From Ehretia macrophylla (lineage: Eukaryota > Streptophyta > Magnoliopsida > Boraginales > Ehretiaceae), in contig CM075783.1 in assembly GCA_037974665.1 (NCBI GenBank), forward strand, positions 15,904,762 through 15,968,761: 64,000 nucleotides of DNA. The letters are read 5' to 3'. The notes under the pieces were generated by a model. That model was not told where the DNA came from. It searched no databases and was given only the letters and a program-made list of their open reading frames with translations. Both the position numbers and the translations under genes were made by a program. Positions 12,718-22,990 of the stretch are shown in pieces. Numbering within the stretch: the stretch's first letter is position 1; each line of letters starts with the position of its first letter.

Positions 12718-13313
12718 GAAATGCCATGTTAGCTGAAAAGTTCGTGGTTACGTGAAAGTTTGTGCTTGAAGAGTTGCCTTGCGTGCTATGTGGCTTGAGT
12801 TGTCAAAGTTGCAAAGATGTATGTTCATGTGTTGTATGTATTTATTGTTAAAAAGAATGTAATCTAAATTTAACTGGGTAATTGAGGTAGAATGATAAGC
12901 TAGTTTATGTATTTGGTTAGTATAGTTTAACTTTAATGCATGTTTGTAATGACCAAAGAAAAAGAGTTAGAATGGTATGATAGTCTATTTTATGCAATAA
13001 GTTAGAATAGTTTAGTTGCCAAGCATGAATGTACTTGTCAAAGATGAGAAGAGATATGTTAGCATTTAAATTGGAAATGTATGTTTACTTGTGTTCGCTT
13101 GTTGAGAACCAAGGCTCGGATGGCCTTGAGGTGTGGGTATGCTTGGACACGGTGCTGGTCCACTTATATGTTATTACAGGTTTTACATTTTGCCTAGAAA
13201 CAGGGGAGACTCCGTCTGTCTTTCCCTAAATATTTTGCCTGGGTTTAGAATTGGGTTGTAAATAGATTGATTGATAGAACTCCCGGTCTTGAGAGGGATC
13301 GGGGTGTTATAGG

Positions 13314-13325
13314 TGGTATCAGAGC
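13314..13325 (+). other. Primer-binding site, tRNA-iMet type
   Basis: TGGTATCAGAGC begins two bases after the 5' LTR end of NB. It is complementary to the 3' end of plant initiator tRNA-Met, the usual primer for minus-strand DNA synthesis in many plant LTR elements. Confidence 0.93.
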
Positions 13326-13924
13326 TTGTTTAGCTCATAAGCCGGGACAAAGTCCTCGGTCTGGTGGGTAGTGATCCTTGGATGTGTGCTTGTTAAGTGT
13401 GTCTTGAAAGTGTGTGCCTGTATGTGAGATTGTGAGTCTTGACTTGAATGTATGCACCTATGTGATATAGTTATGTGTTATGTGTTAAATGTTTCTCAAG
13501 TAAAGTGAAGTGTCTAGTTATGTATTGAGTTGACCTATCGAATTGGCATCATGAATCGAATTGATCTCGTGAATTGTTATTTGCTTGAAGTATTGCTTGT
13601 AATGTGTGTCTTGGAATGTCTTGAATTGGTTATGCCGTGATTTGAATTGATTATGTTGTGCTTGACTTGATTGTCGTGCTTGAGTGACTTTGTTGAATAA
13701 ACTGTTTTATAAACTGTTTTACAAACATGCTTGCATAATAGTTTAAGGCATGTGTATAAATGTGATATCTTGGCATTCATACCTGTCCTGTTGAACTGGT
13801 AAGAAAGACTTCTTCCTTCCCCTGAAGAGAAGTGGTTAGTAGCAGGCCCTCCAAGTTATATGGATTGACGGGAATGAGCAGCATTTGACTAGCCTTTATT
13901 TGGGAGTTGGTGTTTGCCTTTAGA
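13326..13924 (+). other. NB leader, TGTG-rich, no gene
   Basis: This non-coding leader runs from the primer-binding site to the repeat array. It is rich in TATGTG, TTGTGAATTG and CTTGAATTG words (13390-13780), like the leaders of NC, E and NJ read in sense. No gag remains. Confidence 0.6.
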
Positions 13925-14760
13925 GCTCGGTTATTGGCGAATCTCTAGGGTCCTCCTCTGTGCTTAACAGTTGTGAAAGAGTAGTTTCTTTTGAGGTTCT
14001 ATTTGGCTGTTCTTTGGAGCGCATTCTTTGGTTTTCTTACTGGGTATTCCTTGGAGACTTCTGTTGGCACTCCTTGGTAGACTTAGCTATTGGGTTTCAA
14101 TCGGACTTATTGCATGGAATTATCTATGGCATATGTGTCTCAGTCTTTATTGGTGTGTTACTGGCTTCCTTTATTGGAAATTCTTCAATGGTATTCTCTA
14201 GAATTCTCGGTGGTCATTTATCTAGTACTTATTTATTGGGCAACTCTTGGTACTTTCTTACTGGAGCATTGTTCGAGTATTTTCTTTGGCATCCCTCAGT
14301 TGGTTTAGAAATTGGAATTCCTATCGGACTTATTGTGTAATATTACTTACGGTATTCTTTGGAATTCTTATTGGGCATTCTACTAGTATTTTCCTTATTG
14401 GCATTTATTAGAAGAATCCTACACTTGGAATTCTGCTTGGACTTATTATCTTGTATTGTTTACAGCTTCTCCTTCGGCTTTTCAACTCAGGAGAAATCTA
14501 TACTTTCTGTTTACTAAGATGTTGCGGTAGGGACTCAGTGATTGGATGATTTCATTTAGAGATTGGCCTTTGGTATTCTTCTCTATATACTTTTACAGAA
14601 CTTTCAGCTAGGTCTACTTACGGTAATCAGCACTGCATGAGTATCTTTGCTTTAGTCTTTAGTTGGTTTTCTCGGCATTCTTGGTTGGGATTTCTATTCG
14701 GGTTTTCCTACAAGCATTCTTATTCACTATCTTGCTCAGCAACCGATGAAGATTAGTCTG
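13925..14760 (+). repeat. Degenerate TTCTTATTGG/GGAATTC array in NB
   Basis: Short drifting units built from TTATTGGG, GGNATTC and TTCTTACTGG recur at irregular 15-30-bp spacing. The composition gives a 126-codon open frame (13960-14340) rich in F, L, I, W, Y, G and S, but it has no recognisable domain and its content follows from the repeat. It occupies the 3' internal region where pol would lie in a complete element. Similar arrays, in the same sense and place, occur in NC (25600-26060) and ND (30430-31130). Confidence 0.65.
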
Positions 14761-14818
14761 AGTTGGGTTTCAGATGATGCTGAGTTCTATTGGAAGAAGA
14801 ATTACGAGGACGCAATTG

Positions 14819-14835
14819 TTTTAAGGGGGAAATGA
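14819..14835 (+). other. NB polypurine tract
   Basis: TTTTAAGGGGGAAATGA lies directly before the 3' LTR. It is the plus-strand priming site. The upstream GACGCAATTG is shared with chromovirus F2. Confidence 0.88.
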
Positions 14836-17496
14836 TGTGATAACCCGAACCCGGCATGCATTTAATGGCATTTAATTAAGTGTCATCTTAAATGTTAGCA
14901 TTCAATTTCGTGGTTATTTTTAATTAAACAGTCATTTCTAGCATTAACTTCATAATTCTTTAAAATATTCTAGAAATAGTTAAATTAATTATTTTTAAAT
15001 GAATATTGATTATTTTGATTGTTTTGATTATTCTAATAATCGGTTTTAATTGTCTTGCATTAAAATCACTCGGTTTTTAAATAAATGAGAAATGTAACTC
15101 CGAACCGGAGTGAAATTTAATCTATTCTACTATTCTACTTTTCAAAAATTATAGTTTCCTATTATTGCTCATCACTTTATTAGCAATCATTTATTGACCG
15201 TTCGATCGTAGTATTTCAAAAATGAGAGTTAGGAAAATATTCCTTAGACTTAGTGAAAAATGTTTTTAGCTTAATTTAGCTAGTTTTAATTGGTTTTCAT
15301 TAAAATTGCATTGTTTTAACTTGAATTAGATTAAATGGCATCAAAATAAGCTTATTTGATCAATTTTAACTTAAGCTTGATTTTACAAATGACCAAAATG
15401 CCCTTTGTCACTTTTTAAATAATAAAACAAGGCAAAAATCAAGAAAAACAAATTTCAAAATGACCATTTTGTCCTTGCCATGGCCAAAACACTCCAAGAG
15501 GAAAAAAAAAGATTTTGCTTTCAATTTTCTTCTACAATCATGCGTGGAATTGCTCGAGGGTCGTGGCTCGGGTCCTTGCGGGTCTTGGTCTTCAATCTCT
15601 ATGAGGGTTTTCACGCTTTTGTGCATTTATATTCGAATTTGAATTTTATTTCAAAATTTTAAATTTGATATATAATGTGTTATAATGCCTGTAATTGCTT
15701 GATATAGCTTCCTTTGAGTTCATAGAGCATTGTTTGATAGTTATTTAGTAATTTTTACGGTTGAAATTGCGTATTTGAAATTGGGAAAGAACAATGAATA
15801 GTGATTTTAAATAGTAAAACCCTAGAATTTTGGATTTTGATCCGAATTGCTATTGCTTGATTTGGATAGGTGCTATTAGTGATAGAAAGATAAAATGTGC
15901 AATAAAAACGGACTGGCCTTTGATAAATTTAAAATTAAACAATGAAACGAAAAGAGGCCGTTTGACCAAAAGTTGACCGTGCTCGAATTGAGTTGAGGGT
16001 TTTGCTATTGAGGGCATGGAAGCACTTTTGGCGTTGTCGTGGCGTTGATTGAGTAACCGGTTAGCATAGCTGTAGTTCAAACATAGTAGGTGGACTTTCG
16101 GGTTTTGGTTGGGAAAGTGAGGTTTAGTGACTTAGAAACGTGCCTTGTAGTGCCTAAGTGAATATAGTGAAATCGGTTTCCTAATCCCGTAGCTCGTTTG
16201 TTCGTAATTGCCTTTGGAAGTTAGAGATTGAATAGTGATATTTGTCGTTTTTGTGTTTGAACTGCTGTTACTTGTTTAATTGGTGTTATTGTTGCTATTA
16301 ATGATAGTTATGCTTGAAAAGTTAATTGAATGCTAGTATTGATTGTAAATGCTTGATATCTCGTTTATCGCCTCTAATCTGTATTATTGTGCTATCGCTC
16401 GTTTATCGCCTTGTATCGTGTCTTGCATTGCATAGTGTCAGGTGCGTGAGTGATGGGCCTCTATGGGTAGTCTTGGGCTGCCAGTGTTGGTTGCTCTAGC
16501 TCCGTGTCCTATTCCCATTCTCGCTTGGGTTGCCTCCCATGGAGATTTGGGTCGTAGAATTGATTGAATACTTCCGGGGTATTCCAAACTAAAGTTATAA
16601 GGTGGTTGCACGCTTATTGTCATCGTTGTCAACATCAAGCTCGAGATTGATGTAATGCTCGTGGAATCAAATCGAATGGTACATTGCTCGTATGAGTGAA
16701 CCATAGCCTTCAGAGTGTGGTATAGTGTTGAATGGTTGTGTTAATGCTTTTATTAATTGCTTATTGTATTGATTGTTTATATTGAATGCTTACTTGTTAG
16801 ATATATTGCTTAACTGCCTTATTTGTATTGCACGACTTTCTTTCTCTCCACCTCGATATTTGTCTCGCCCTCACTGAGTATACGTGTTGTGTATACTCAC
16901 TCCTCACCACCACATTTCAGGAAATACCATGTTAGCTGGAAAGTTCGTGCTTGAAGAGTTGCCTTGCGTGCTATGTGGCTTGAGTTGTCAAAGTTGCAAA
17001 GATGTATGTTCATGTGTTGTATGTATTTATTGTTAAAAAGAATGTAATCTAAATTTAATTGGGTAATTGAGGTAGAATGATAAGCTAGTTTATGTATTTG
17101 GTTAGTATAGTTTAACTTTAATGCATGTTTGTAATGACCAAAGAAAAAGAGTTAGAATGGTATGATAGTCTATTTTATGCAATAAGTTAGAATAGTTTAG
17201 TTGCCAAACATGAATGTACTTGTCAAAGATGAGAAGAGATATGTTAGCATTTAAACTGGAAATGTATGTTTACTTGTGTTCACTTGTTGAGAACCAAGGC
17301 TCGGATGGCCTTGAGGTGTTGGTATGGTTGGACACAGTGCTGGTCCACTTATATGCTATTACAGGTTTTACATTTTGCCTAGAAACAAGGGAGACTCCGT
17401 CCGTCTTTCCCTAAATATTCTGCCCGGGTTTAGAATTGGGTTGTGAATAGATTGATTGATAGAACTCCCGGTCTCGAGAGGGATCGGGGTGTTACA
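14836..17496 (+). repeat. NB 3' LTR, intact
   Basis: 2661 bp, beginning TGTGATAACCCGAACCC and ending GGGGTGTTACA. It carries the context CCATGGCCAAAACACTCC at 15478-15495, which opens a frame starting MAKTLQEEKKR (15480). Solo LTR L4 has a similar leader start (MAETPKS). The CCTCACTG box and hairpin are at 16869-16898 and CATTTCAG ends at 16920. The block around 16454-16600 (GGGCCTCTATGGGTAGTC onward) is shared with the F2 LTR at 58391-58530. Confidence 0.9.
16869..16920 (+). other. CCTCACTG box, hairpin and AG site in NB 3' LTR
   Basis: The same element as at 12666, with a perfect 8-bp stem: GAGTATAC (16876-16883) and GTATACTC (16891-16898). The candidate acceptor CATTTCAG ends at 16920. 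Confidence 0.6.
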
Positions 17497-18726
17497 GAAT
17501 GGTTCAGGGCACAAGTCAAGTACTTTATCTGGGAAGATCCCTATCTTTTCAAGATTTGTGCCGATCAGGTCATTAGGAGATGTGTACCTGAGGAAGAATT
17601 TGACAGCATACTCCAATTCTGCTACCCTGAAGCATGTGGTGGACATTTTGGAGGAAAAAGGACAGCTGCCAAAGTCCTTCACAGTGGGTTCTTCTGGCCT
17701 ACTCTTTTCAAAGATGCCCAGCAAGTGTGTAAAAACTGCCCTCAATGTCAACAAGTTGCCTCTATCTCAAGAAGGGACATGATGCCCCTTACACCTATCC
17801 TTATTTGTGAAATATTTGATGTGTGGGGTATAGACTTCATGGGTCCTTTCCCTCATTCCTCAGGCTATTTTTATATTCTTGTTAGTGTGGACTATGCGTC
17901 CAAGTGGGTTAAAGTAGTGGCAACCCGAACCAATGACCACAAAGTTGTGGTCAAGTTCATTAAAGAGAACATCTTTTCTCGATTCGGGGTACCACGTGTG
18001 CTTATAAGTGACGGAGGACAGCATTTCCATCACAGGACACTAGAAGCCTTATTGAGAAAATACTCTGTCCACCACAAGATAGCAACGCCTTACCACCCAC
18101 AAACAAGTTGGCAAGTAGAGGTATCGAATAGGGAGATTAAGTCAATTCTTCAGAAAATGGTTAGGCCCGATCGCAAAGATTGGTCAATTCATCTGCATGA
18201 CGCATTATGGGCCTATTGTGCTGCTTTCAAAACTCCCATCGGCATGTCCCTATATAGATTAGTATATGGTAAAACTTGCCATCTTCCTGTTGAATTAGAG
18301 CATAAAGCCTACTGGGCTATTAAGGCCATGAACTTCGACTTACAACAAACAGGTGAAGGTAGGAAGTTGGCGTTAAGTGAATTGGAAGAGCTTCGTTTCG
18401 AAGCTTATGAGAATGCCAAACTCTACAAAGAGAGAATAAAAAGGATTCATGATAGATCTATTTTAAGAAAAACCTTTTCTCCTTCTGACAAAGTTTGGTT
18501 GTTTAACTCCAAATTGAAATTCTTCCCAGGAAAGTTAAGAACAAGATGGGATGGTCCTTATGAAGTGCTTGAAGTATATCATTCTGGAGTTATCTTAATT
18601 AAAAATCCCACGGATGGCTATGTCATCACAGTCAATGGACAAAGATTGAAACATGCATTCAATCCAAATATGGTTCATCATGAAGTTGAATCTGTAGAAC
18701 TTCAGGACCTTACAGGTATTCCATAA
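17497..18726 (+). pseudogene. pol: Athila-type integrase, frame intact
   Basis: Integrase inserts the retrotransposon DNA into chromosomes. The frame is open from inside the NB LTR; true Athila sequence starts at 17497 with [18 protein letters not shown]. The zinc-binding HHCC region includes [14 protein letters not shown] and CKNCPQC. The catalytic core keeps all three acidic residues: Asp in GIDFMGPFP, Asp in ISDGGQHF (usual ISDGGSHF), and Glu in [11 protein letters not shown] (usual [11 protein letters not shown], one Gly to Trp change). The C-terminal part has [10 protein letters not shown] and [12 protein letters not shown] and ends at TAA 18724-18726. It is a pseudogene only because its polyprotein is interrupted by NB and by upstream stops. 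Confidence 0.88.
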
Positions 18727-19707
18727 GTGAGATTCTGCGAAACTAAAGGCATTACAACTCAGCACAACCATCTGGCTGAAGACGTTAAACTTAGCGCTAC
18801 TAGGAGGCAACCTAGATTTTTAAAATGCTTATGTGTGTTTATTTTCCTTTGTTTGTGTGATTTTATGATTTCCTGTCCTCTATATTTACTTTGTTTATGT
18901 ATTTATAGATAACTCTTGAACCCAAAAAAAAAGGTTAAATGATCTGGGTAGTTAAATTATTTGCTTAGTATATTAGTTATTTTCCATGACCATATTTCTT
19001 TTTGATTTCTCCCCTATATATTTGTTTGACTATTTTTAGTATAGATAACTATTTTTCTTTTGTGTTGATGATAATCTGTAAAATATTTTGTCTACTAATC
19101 TTTAATTGCAAAACGATACATCTTTTGTCAAAAGTTAGTAGAAAGGCTTTGACATCAACATAAAAATGCTTCACATCAGGTGTTATCTTTTCTTACTACA
19201 TTTCCTTTTATACTTGATCAACATGCACTGTAGAGTAAGCAAACCATAGGTTTGGGGGTGTAACATTTGTCATTATATTTTTTCTTGCATATTACACTCT
19301 CACTGTTCTACATTGCTATTTGTTTAAGGATACGCAAAGTTTCGGTGTGGGGGTACGTGTATTTCATGAAAATATTTTTCAAAATATGCAAGAAATACAT
19401 CATTTGTGTTCATGAGAAAGAGTATTTTGCTACCTTGTTTAAAGGAAGATGATTTAGATGATTTGAGAACTTTTATTGTTAGCTATGTATTGTGAAAAAC
19501 TCTGAAGAAACTCTATAAGAAAAACTTTGGGGTATTGTATTCATGAGTAGACTTAGCTGTTCTCTTTTCTTCAATTGATAGATATGTGATTATGAAAGGA
19601 CTGAGATAGGATTACCGTTTGTTATAAGAACTTCTTGTGATTGAAACCTGAACCTTTATGCTATGTCTGTACAGTATATTATGTTATTTTGTATGTATGT
19701 ACACTCT

Positions 19708-19792
19708 AAAAAAAAAGAAGAAAAAGAAAAAGAAAAGAAAAAAAAAACAATAAAGAAAACAATGAAAAAAATAGAAAAAGAAAAAAAGAGAG
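19708..19792 (+). repeat. A/G-rich low-complexity tract
   Basis: Runs of A with interspersed G (AAAAAGAAGAAAAAG-like), almost pure purine over 85 bp, within the Athila 3' non-coding region. Confidence 0.9.
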
Positions 19793-20473
19793 TTGTACAT
19801 ACCTTTACTGTTGAATAAAATTTTCGGTGTAAATATGTTGTAAATCTCTAAATACCACTATCTTAGACATTGTAATTTGGGATATATGTTATAGTGTAAG
19901 GTTTCGTGCCTGGATATCTCGGGTGATTAAGGCACGTTGGGGTCCCTTTGAAACTTGGCAACCTCAGTCATAATGGCGGGAGATTATTGGCCTTAAATCC
20001 CGCTACATGGGATATTTAGAAAGCAAAGGAAACTGAACACTATATAGAGATATTATTAGTTGTACTTTTATATTTCTGGCAAATGTTAAAGGGTTAAGGC
20101 ATGATCAAGAGTTTGATTATAAATGTAGGTAAGAATATCAAGGTCCAATCTGTTTGCATAACTTAAAAGTTAAAAATTGTATGAACTTAATCTGCTTAGT
20201 TTACTTTTAAATATGTACCCCGAAGCAATCAATAGTCGATTTCCAATAAGAGTACCTATTTGAGAAAAAATTACAAAAGGTTCTCTTATCATGTTTATCA
20301 TTAACTGCTGAATAGATTTAAGATAGTAGATTGCATTTCTTATGATTCATTTTTGGAATGTGTTTGACAAAAAAATAGGATAGATTTTTGCATCTGTTTT
20401 TGACTTGTAAAAATTCTGCAAAAATTCACTTTCACATCTGTTTTAAAGATAGTCTTGCTTGAGGACAAGCAAT

Positions 20474-20491
20474 CTTTAGGTTTGGGGATGT
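20474..20491 (+). other. Athila polypurine tract
   Basis: TTTAGGTTTGGGGATGT directly precedes the LTR start TGATGTGAT. It is the presumed plus-strand primer site. Confidence 0.75.
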
Positions 20492-20977
20492 TGATGTGAT
20501 TGTATTTGCAGTACTCAAACCATGGTATTTGTACAACATTTGCATCTTAACTCTAAAATAAATGCAACACTTTGATACTTTCGATGCAATGTAGGAAAAT
20601 ACTGAGAAGTGAAGAATTAGGCCCGAAATAATCTAAATTACAAGTCAAGAAGTAAGAATGGGGAAGCACAAGAAGCGGTTGAAGAATGAAGCCATAGAGA
20701 AGAAATTTGGCCGAAACTAGCATGAAATCGGACTCGGAATATTGACCCAGATGATCTTAAATAGTGACCCATGTCCGTTTTTGGCAAATTGTATCAGTTT
20801 TTCAAGTAGAAACAGATTTCTGAGCAAAACGCAAGACAAGTCCTACGCGCAGCGTTATCTTAGCCAAATTTCATCGTTTGGAGCGTCAAAACAGTAAAAA
20901 ATTCTCGAAAATGCTGCGGTCAACAATCTGGGCAAAGTTAACAAATAGAAAAAAGTTAACTATTTCATAATTTTGCC

Positions 20978-20985
20978 TATAAATA
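20978..20985 (+). promoter_or_regulatory. TATA box of Athila LTR
   Basis: TATAAATA in the context TTGCCTATAAATAGAGC, an excellent plant TATA match. Transcription would begin about 30 bp downstream, near 21010, so U3 is roughly the first 500 bp of the LTR. Confidence 0.75.
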
Positions 20986-21110
20986 GAGCTTCAACGCTTT
21001 GAGAATTGGGGAGTTAATTTTGGAGTATTATCAATATTTTTGATATAATTCCAAGTTAGTTCTATTTAGTTTTAAATTTTAATTTTAGTTAATTAAGTTG
21101 CAGTAGAATA

Positions 21111-21312
21111 CGGGGGAAGTTCTGCCTAGGTAGCTCTTATTCAGGAAAATTTTGCCCAAATAGCTACTTTTAGGGGAAGTCCGACCCAAGTAGTTATTAT
21201 TCGAGGGAGGTTCTGGCCGAATAGCTTTTAATAGTAAAGCTCTTATTCGGGGAAAACTCATCCTTAATAGTTTTTATTCGGGGAAAATTAGCTCCGCCCG
21301 AATAACTATTTT
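21111..21312 (+). repeat. TTATTCGGGGAA tandem array in Athila LTR
   Basis: Five or six degenerate units of about 35-45 bp with the pattern GGGGAAGTTCTGCC, then AATAGCT, then TTATTCGGGG. The array lies downstream of the predicted transcription start, so it would be in the transcribed R/U5 part. Confidence 0.65.
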
Positions 21313-22168
21313 GCGTTGGACCTCTGCTCAAATTTCGGGAATTAGAAATATGCGTTTCATCTATATGGGGGACCCTTTCTTGACTCTCTTTTATTTACAT
21401 AACTCGTATTTATTTATGTCTGAGTAGATTGATATCTAGAGGTGAATATTTTAAATGATAGTATTTTAATATATGGTCTCGGATTTAGTTTATTCAATTC
21501 ATATTGCAATGTATGGCTTGTTTTAATTCAGTATTTCATACATAATGCTTTTAAGTAGACGTTATGATTGCTTTACTGTCGCTTCATGAATATTATACTT
21601 GTAGTTAATATTATGAATGTGTTACTTTCGTGCCATATAAATGTTTTAATCATTTATAGGTTGTACCATAGATTCCATGAAATTATATATTGTACCATAG
21701 TTTCTATTTGTAAGGTTAATTCATTAGTTTAATTTGCCTTGTTGTACTAGGTTAAAATAAGCTAAGTAGATTAACTAGGTCTATAGCTTTTAGCTTAACC
21801 GGGTATATGCTTGTACCTTAAGCCCTTGCAGAACTGGATAAACTAGATATTGAGCCTATATTAGTTACCTCATTTACATGTTCAAACCCCTAGATCACCA
21901 CCTCTCGTATTCTACTAATATTTAGTATAACTTAGATAATTTAGTTAGTTTAATTTAGTTTATATTTCTCGCACGTTACTCAAATTCTTTGCGAATTGTC
22001 ACTTAAATGCTTTAACATTTTCACACTACTTCACTAATTTAACTAACGAGCTTCCCTGTGGTACGATTCCGTACTCATAGCATACTACACTACGAAGATC
22101 CGTGCACTTGCGGATATTTTAACTTGGTTTATTTTGCGCACATTTTAATGCACAACCCTATCGCATCA

Positions 22169-22865
22169 CATTTCAAACCATCAAATATATTCTATGAAAT
22201 CATTAGAGCATATGAGAAACAACGGAACAAGTATTAAACCACTACAATATTAGATCACAAAAATAATAGCACAAACTTTAATTGAATTTAATACAAGAAT
22301 GGAATGCAGTATCACCTCTTTTGAAGATCAAAGAATGGTCTTAAGGTCCTAAGGATGAAGCACAACTAATATGAGAAACAATGGAAGCAAGAATGAAGCA
22401 AGAAGCAAATTTTTTTTTTTTGGAGATGTTACTATTCTCGTAATTCTTTTTTGGCTATTTTTTTTTACCCTTTTTTTTTGTTTCTTAGCTTATAATGTTC
22501 TCATAAGATGGTCAAAATGTGGGTCAAGCAATTAGGGCATTTCAGTAAGGGTAAATGGGTCACTTGGGTGATTAAATTTTAGCAAAACAAAATGCCAAAA
22601 AATTTGAAAAAAAATCCCGCTAGTACTATTCATCAGACATCTTGCGATTTTTTTTTTCCGTTGATCCCGATATGCAATGCACGCACGGTTAGGGTCTATA
22701 GTCCCTAAAAGTATGTAGTATTTTATAAAAATATAATATGCATGAAAAGAAACAGTTGAATTTATGGAAATATATAAAAAAAAAATGAAGTAATAAGCTT
22801 AAGTTACATCTAAGTTAACCATTTAATGAATGCAATTAATGAAGTGCTGGGTTCGGGGTGTCACA
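22169..22865 (-). repeat. ND 3' LTR remnant
   Basis: It ends GGTTCGGGGTGTCACA in + orientation, which is TGTGACACCCCGAACCC in sense, close to the NB LTR start TGTGATAACCCGAACCC. About 700 bp remain. It contains T-rich runs near 22410-22480. No overlapping comparison with the right LTR is possible beyond a few bases. Confidence 0.65.
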
Positions 22866-22882
22866 TCCTCATCTCCTTATAA
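22866..22882 (-). other. ND polypurine tract
   Basis: In sense, TTATAAGGAGATGAGGA immediately precedes TGTGACACCCC. It is weaker than the tracts of NB or E. Confidence 0.6.
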
Positions 22883-22990
22883 AAATTGCGTCCTTGCAAT
22901 TTCTTGAGTTAAAATGACTTCCAAGAACTGCAACAATTTTCGTTGGACTTGAAGTCAAGAAGTGTAATGCCAAAGGAGACTAAGAAGAGC

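Larger units (their letters stand above)
8273..13311 (+). repeat. NB 5' LTR, interrupted by solo LTR L1
   Basis: It begins TGTGATAACCCGAACCC and ends GGGGTGTTATA, where the 3' LTR ends TGTTACA, so the terminal CA has become TA. Without the insertion at 9042-11429 and its duplicated 5 bp it is about 2646 bp, against 2661 for the 3' LTR. About 28 bp near 12251 are missing relative to the 3' LTR (16425-16452). It contains an ATGGCCGAAACAC start-like context at 8916, a CCTCACTG box with a hairpin at 12666-12695, and TTTCAG at 12712-12717. Confidence 0.88.
8273..17496 (+). mobile_element. Non-autonomous LTR retrotransposon NB
   Basis: Two LTRs that are clear copies of each other (8273-13311 with an insertion, and 14836-17496) flank a 1.5-kb internal region with a tRNA-Met primer-binding site and a polypurine tract but no gag or pol. 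The flanking duplications are GAACG (8268-8272) and GAATG (17497-17501), one C/T difference; the right copy gives the codon expected in the Athila frame. The bases just before the 3' LTR (GACGCAATTGTTTTAA then GGGGGA) match those before the LTR of chromovirus F2 at 57013-57036, so NB was probably moved by a chromovirus of the F type. Confidence 0.88.
18727..20491 (+). other. Athila 3' non-coding region
   Basis: 1.76 kb between integrase and the 3' LTR, A/T-rich, with no ORF worth calling; the env-like gene of some Athila elements is not visible. It holds a purine tract (19708-19792) and two tracts resembling the final polypurine tract: AGGTTTGGGGGTGTAAC near 19249 and TTTCGGTGTGGGGGTACG near 19338. 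Confidence 0.7.
1..22168 (+). mobile_element. Athila-like Ty3/gypsy retrotransposon, 5' LTR outside window, nested insertions inside
   Basis: Domain order on the + strand is gag (285-1438, resumed at 5093), protease, reverse transcriptase and RNase H (5643-8272), integrase (17497-18726), a long non-coding 3' region, a purine-rich tract and a 3' LTR (20492-22168). Athila-type hallmarks seen are a VFMDDF reverse transcriptase box instead of YVDDF, the CRTGMIELKFG block after the protease, and LTR ends reading TGATGTGAT and ATCGCATCA. Two insertions interrupt it: a solo LTR at 1439-5087 and element NB at 8273-17496. Both have 5-bp target duplications, and removing NB restores the reading frame across its site. 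No env-like ORF remains. Its right end abuts a fragment of another LTR, so it probably inserted into element ND. Confidence 0.85.
20492..22168 (+). repeat. Athila 3' LTR
   Basis: About 1.68 kb, from TGATGTGATTG to ATCGCATCA; the ends form an imperfect inverted repeat. It could end at 22170 if the LTR is read as TGTGAT...ATCACA. It contains a canonical TATA box (20978) and a degenerate tandem array (21111-21312). The 5' copy is outside the window, so the pairing cannot be checked here. Confidence 0.75.

Noticed and set aside
13960-14340. 126-codon hydrophobic ORF in NB, possible membrane protein
   Set aside because: Residue content (F, L, I, W, G) follows from the short nucleotide repeat; no domain, and the related arrays in NC and ND give different peptides.
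15460-15662. MAKTLQEEKKR frame in the NB 3' LTR as a gene
   Set aside because: It shares the leader start context with L4, but the 5' LTR copy is frameshifted and interrupted, and no clear donor or last exon frame is present in NB.
18727-20491. Athila env-like gene
   Set aside because: Only frames of about 60 codons; no signal peptide plus membrane segment arrangement.
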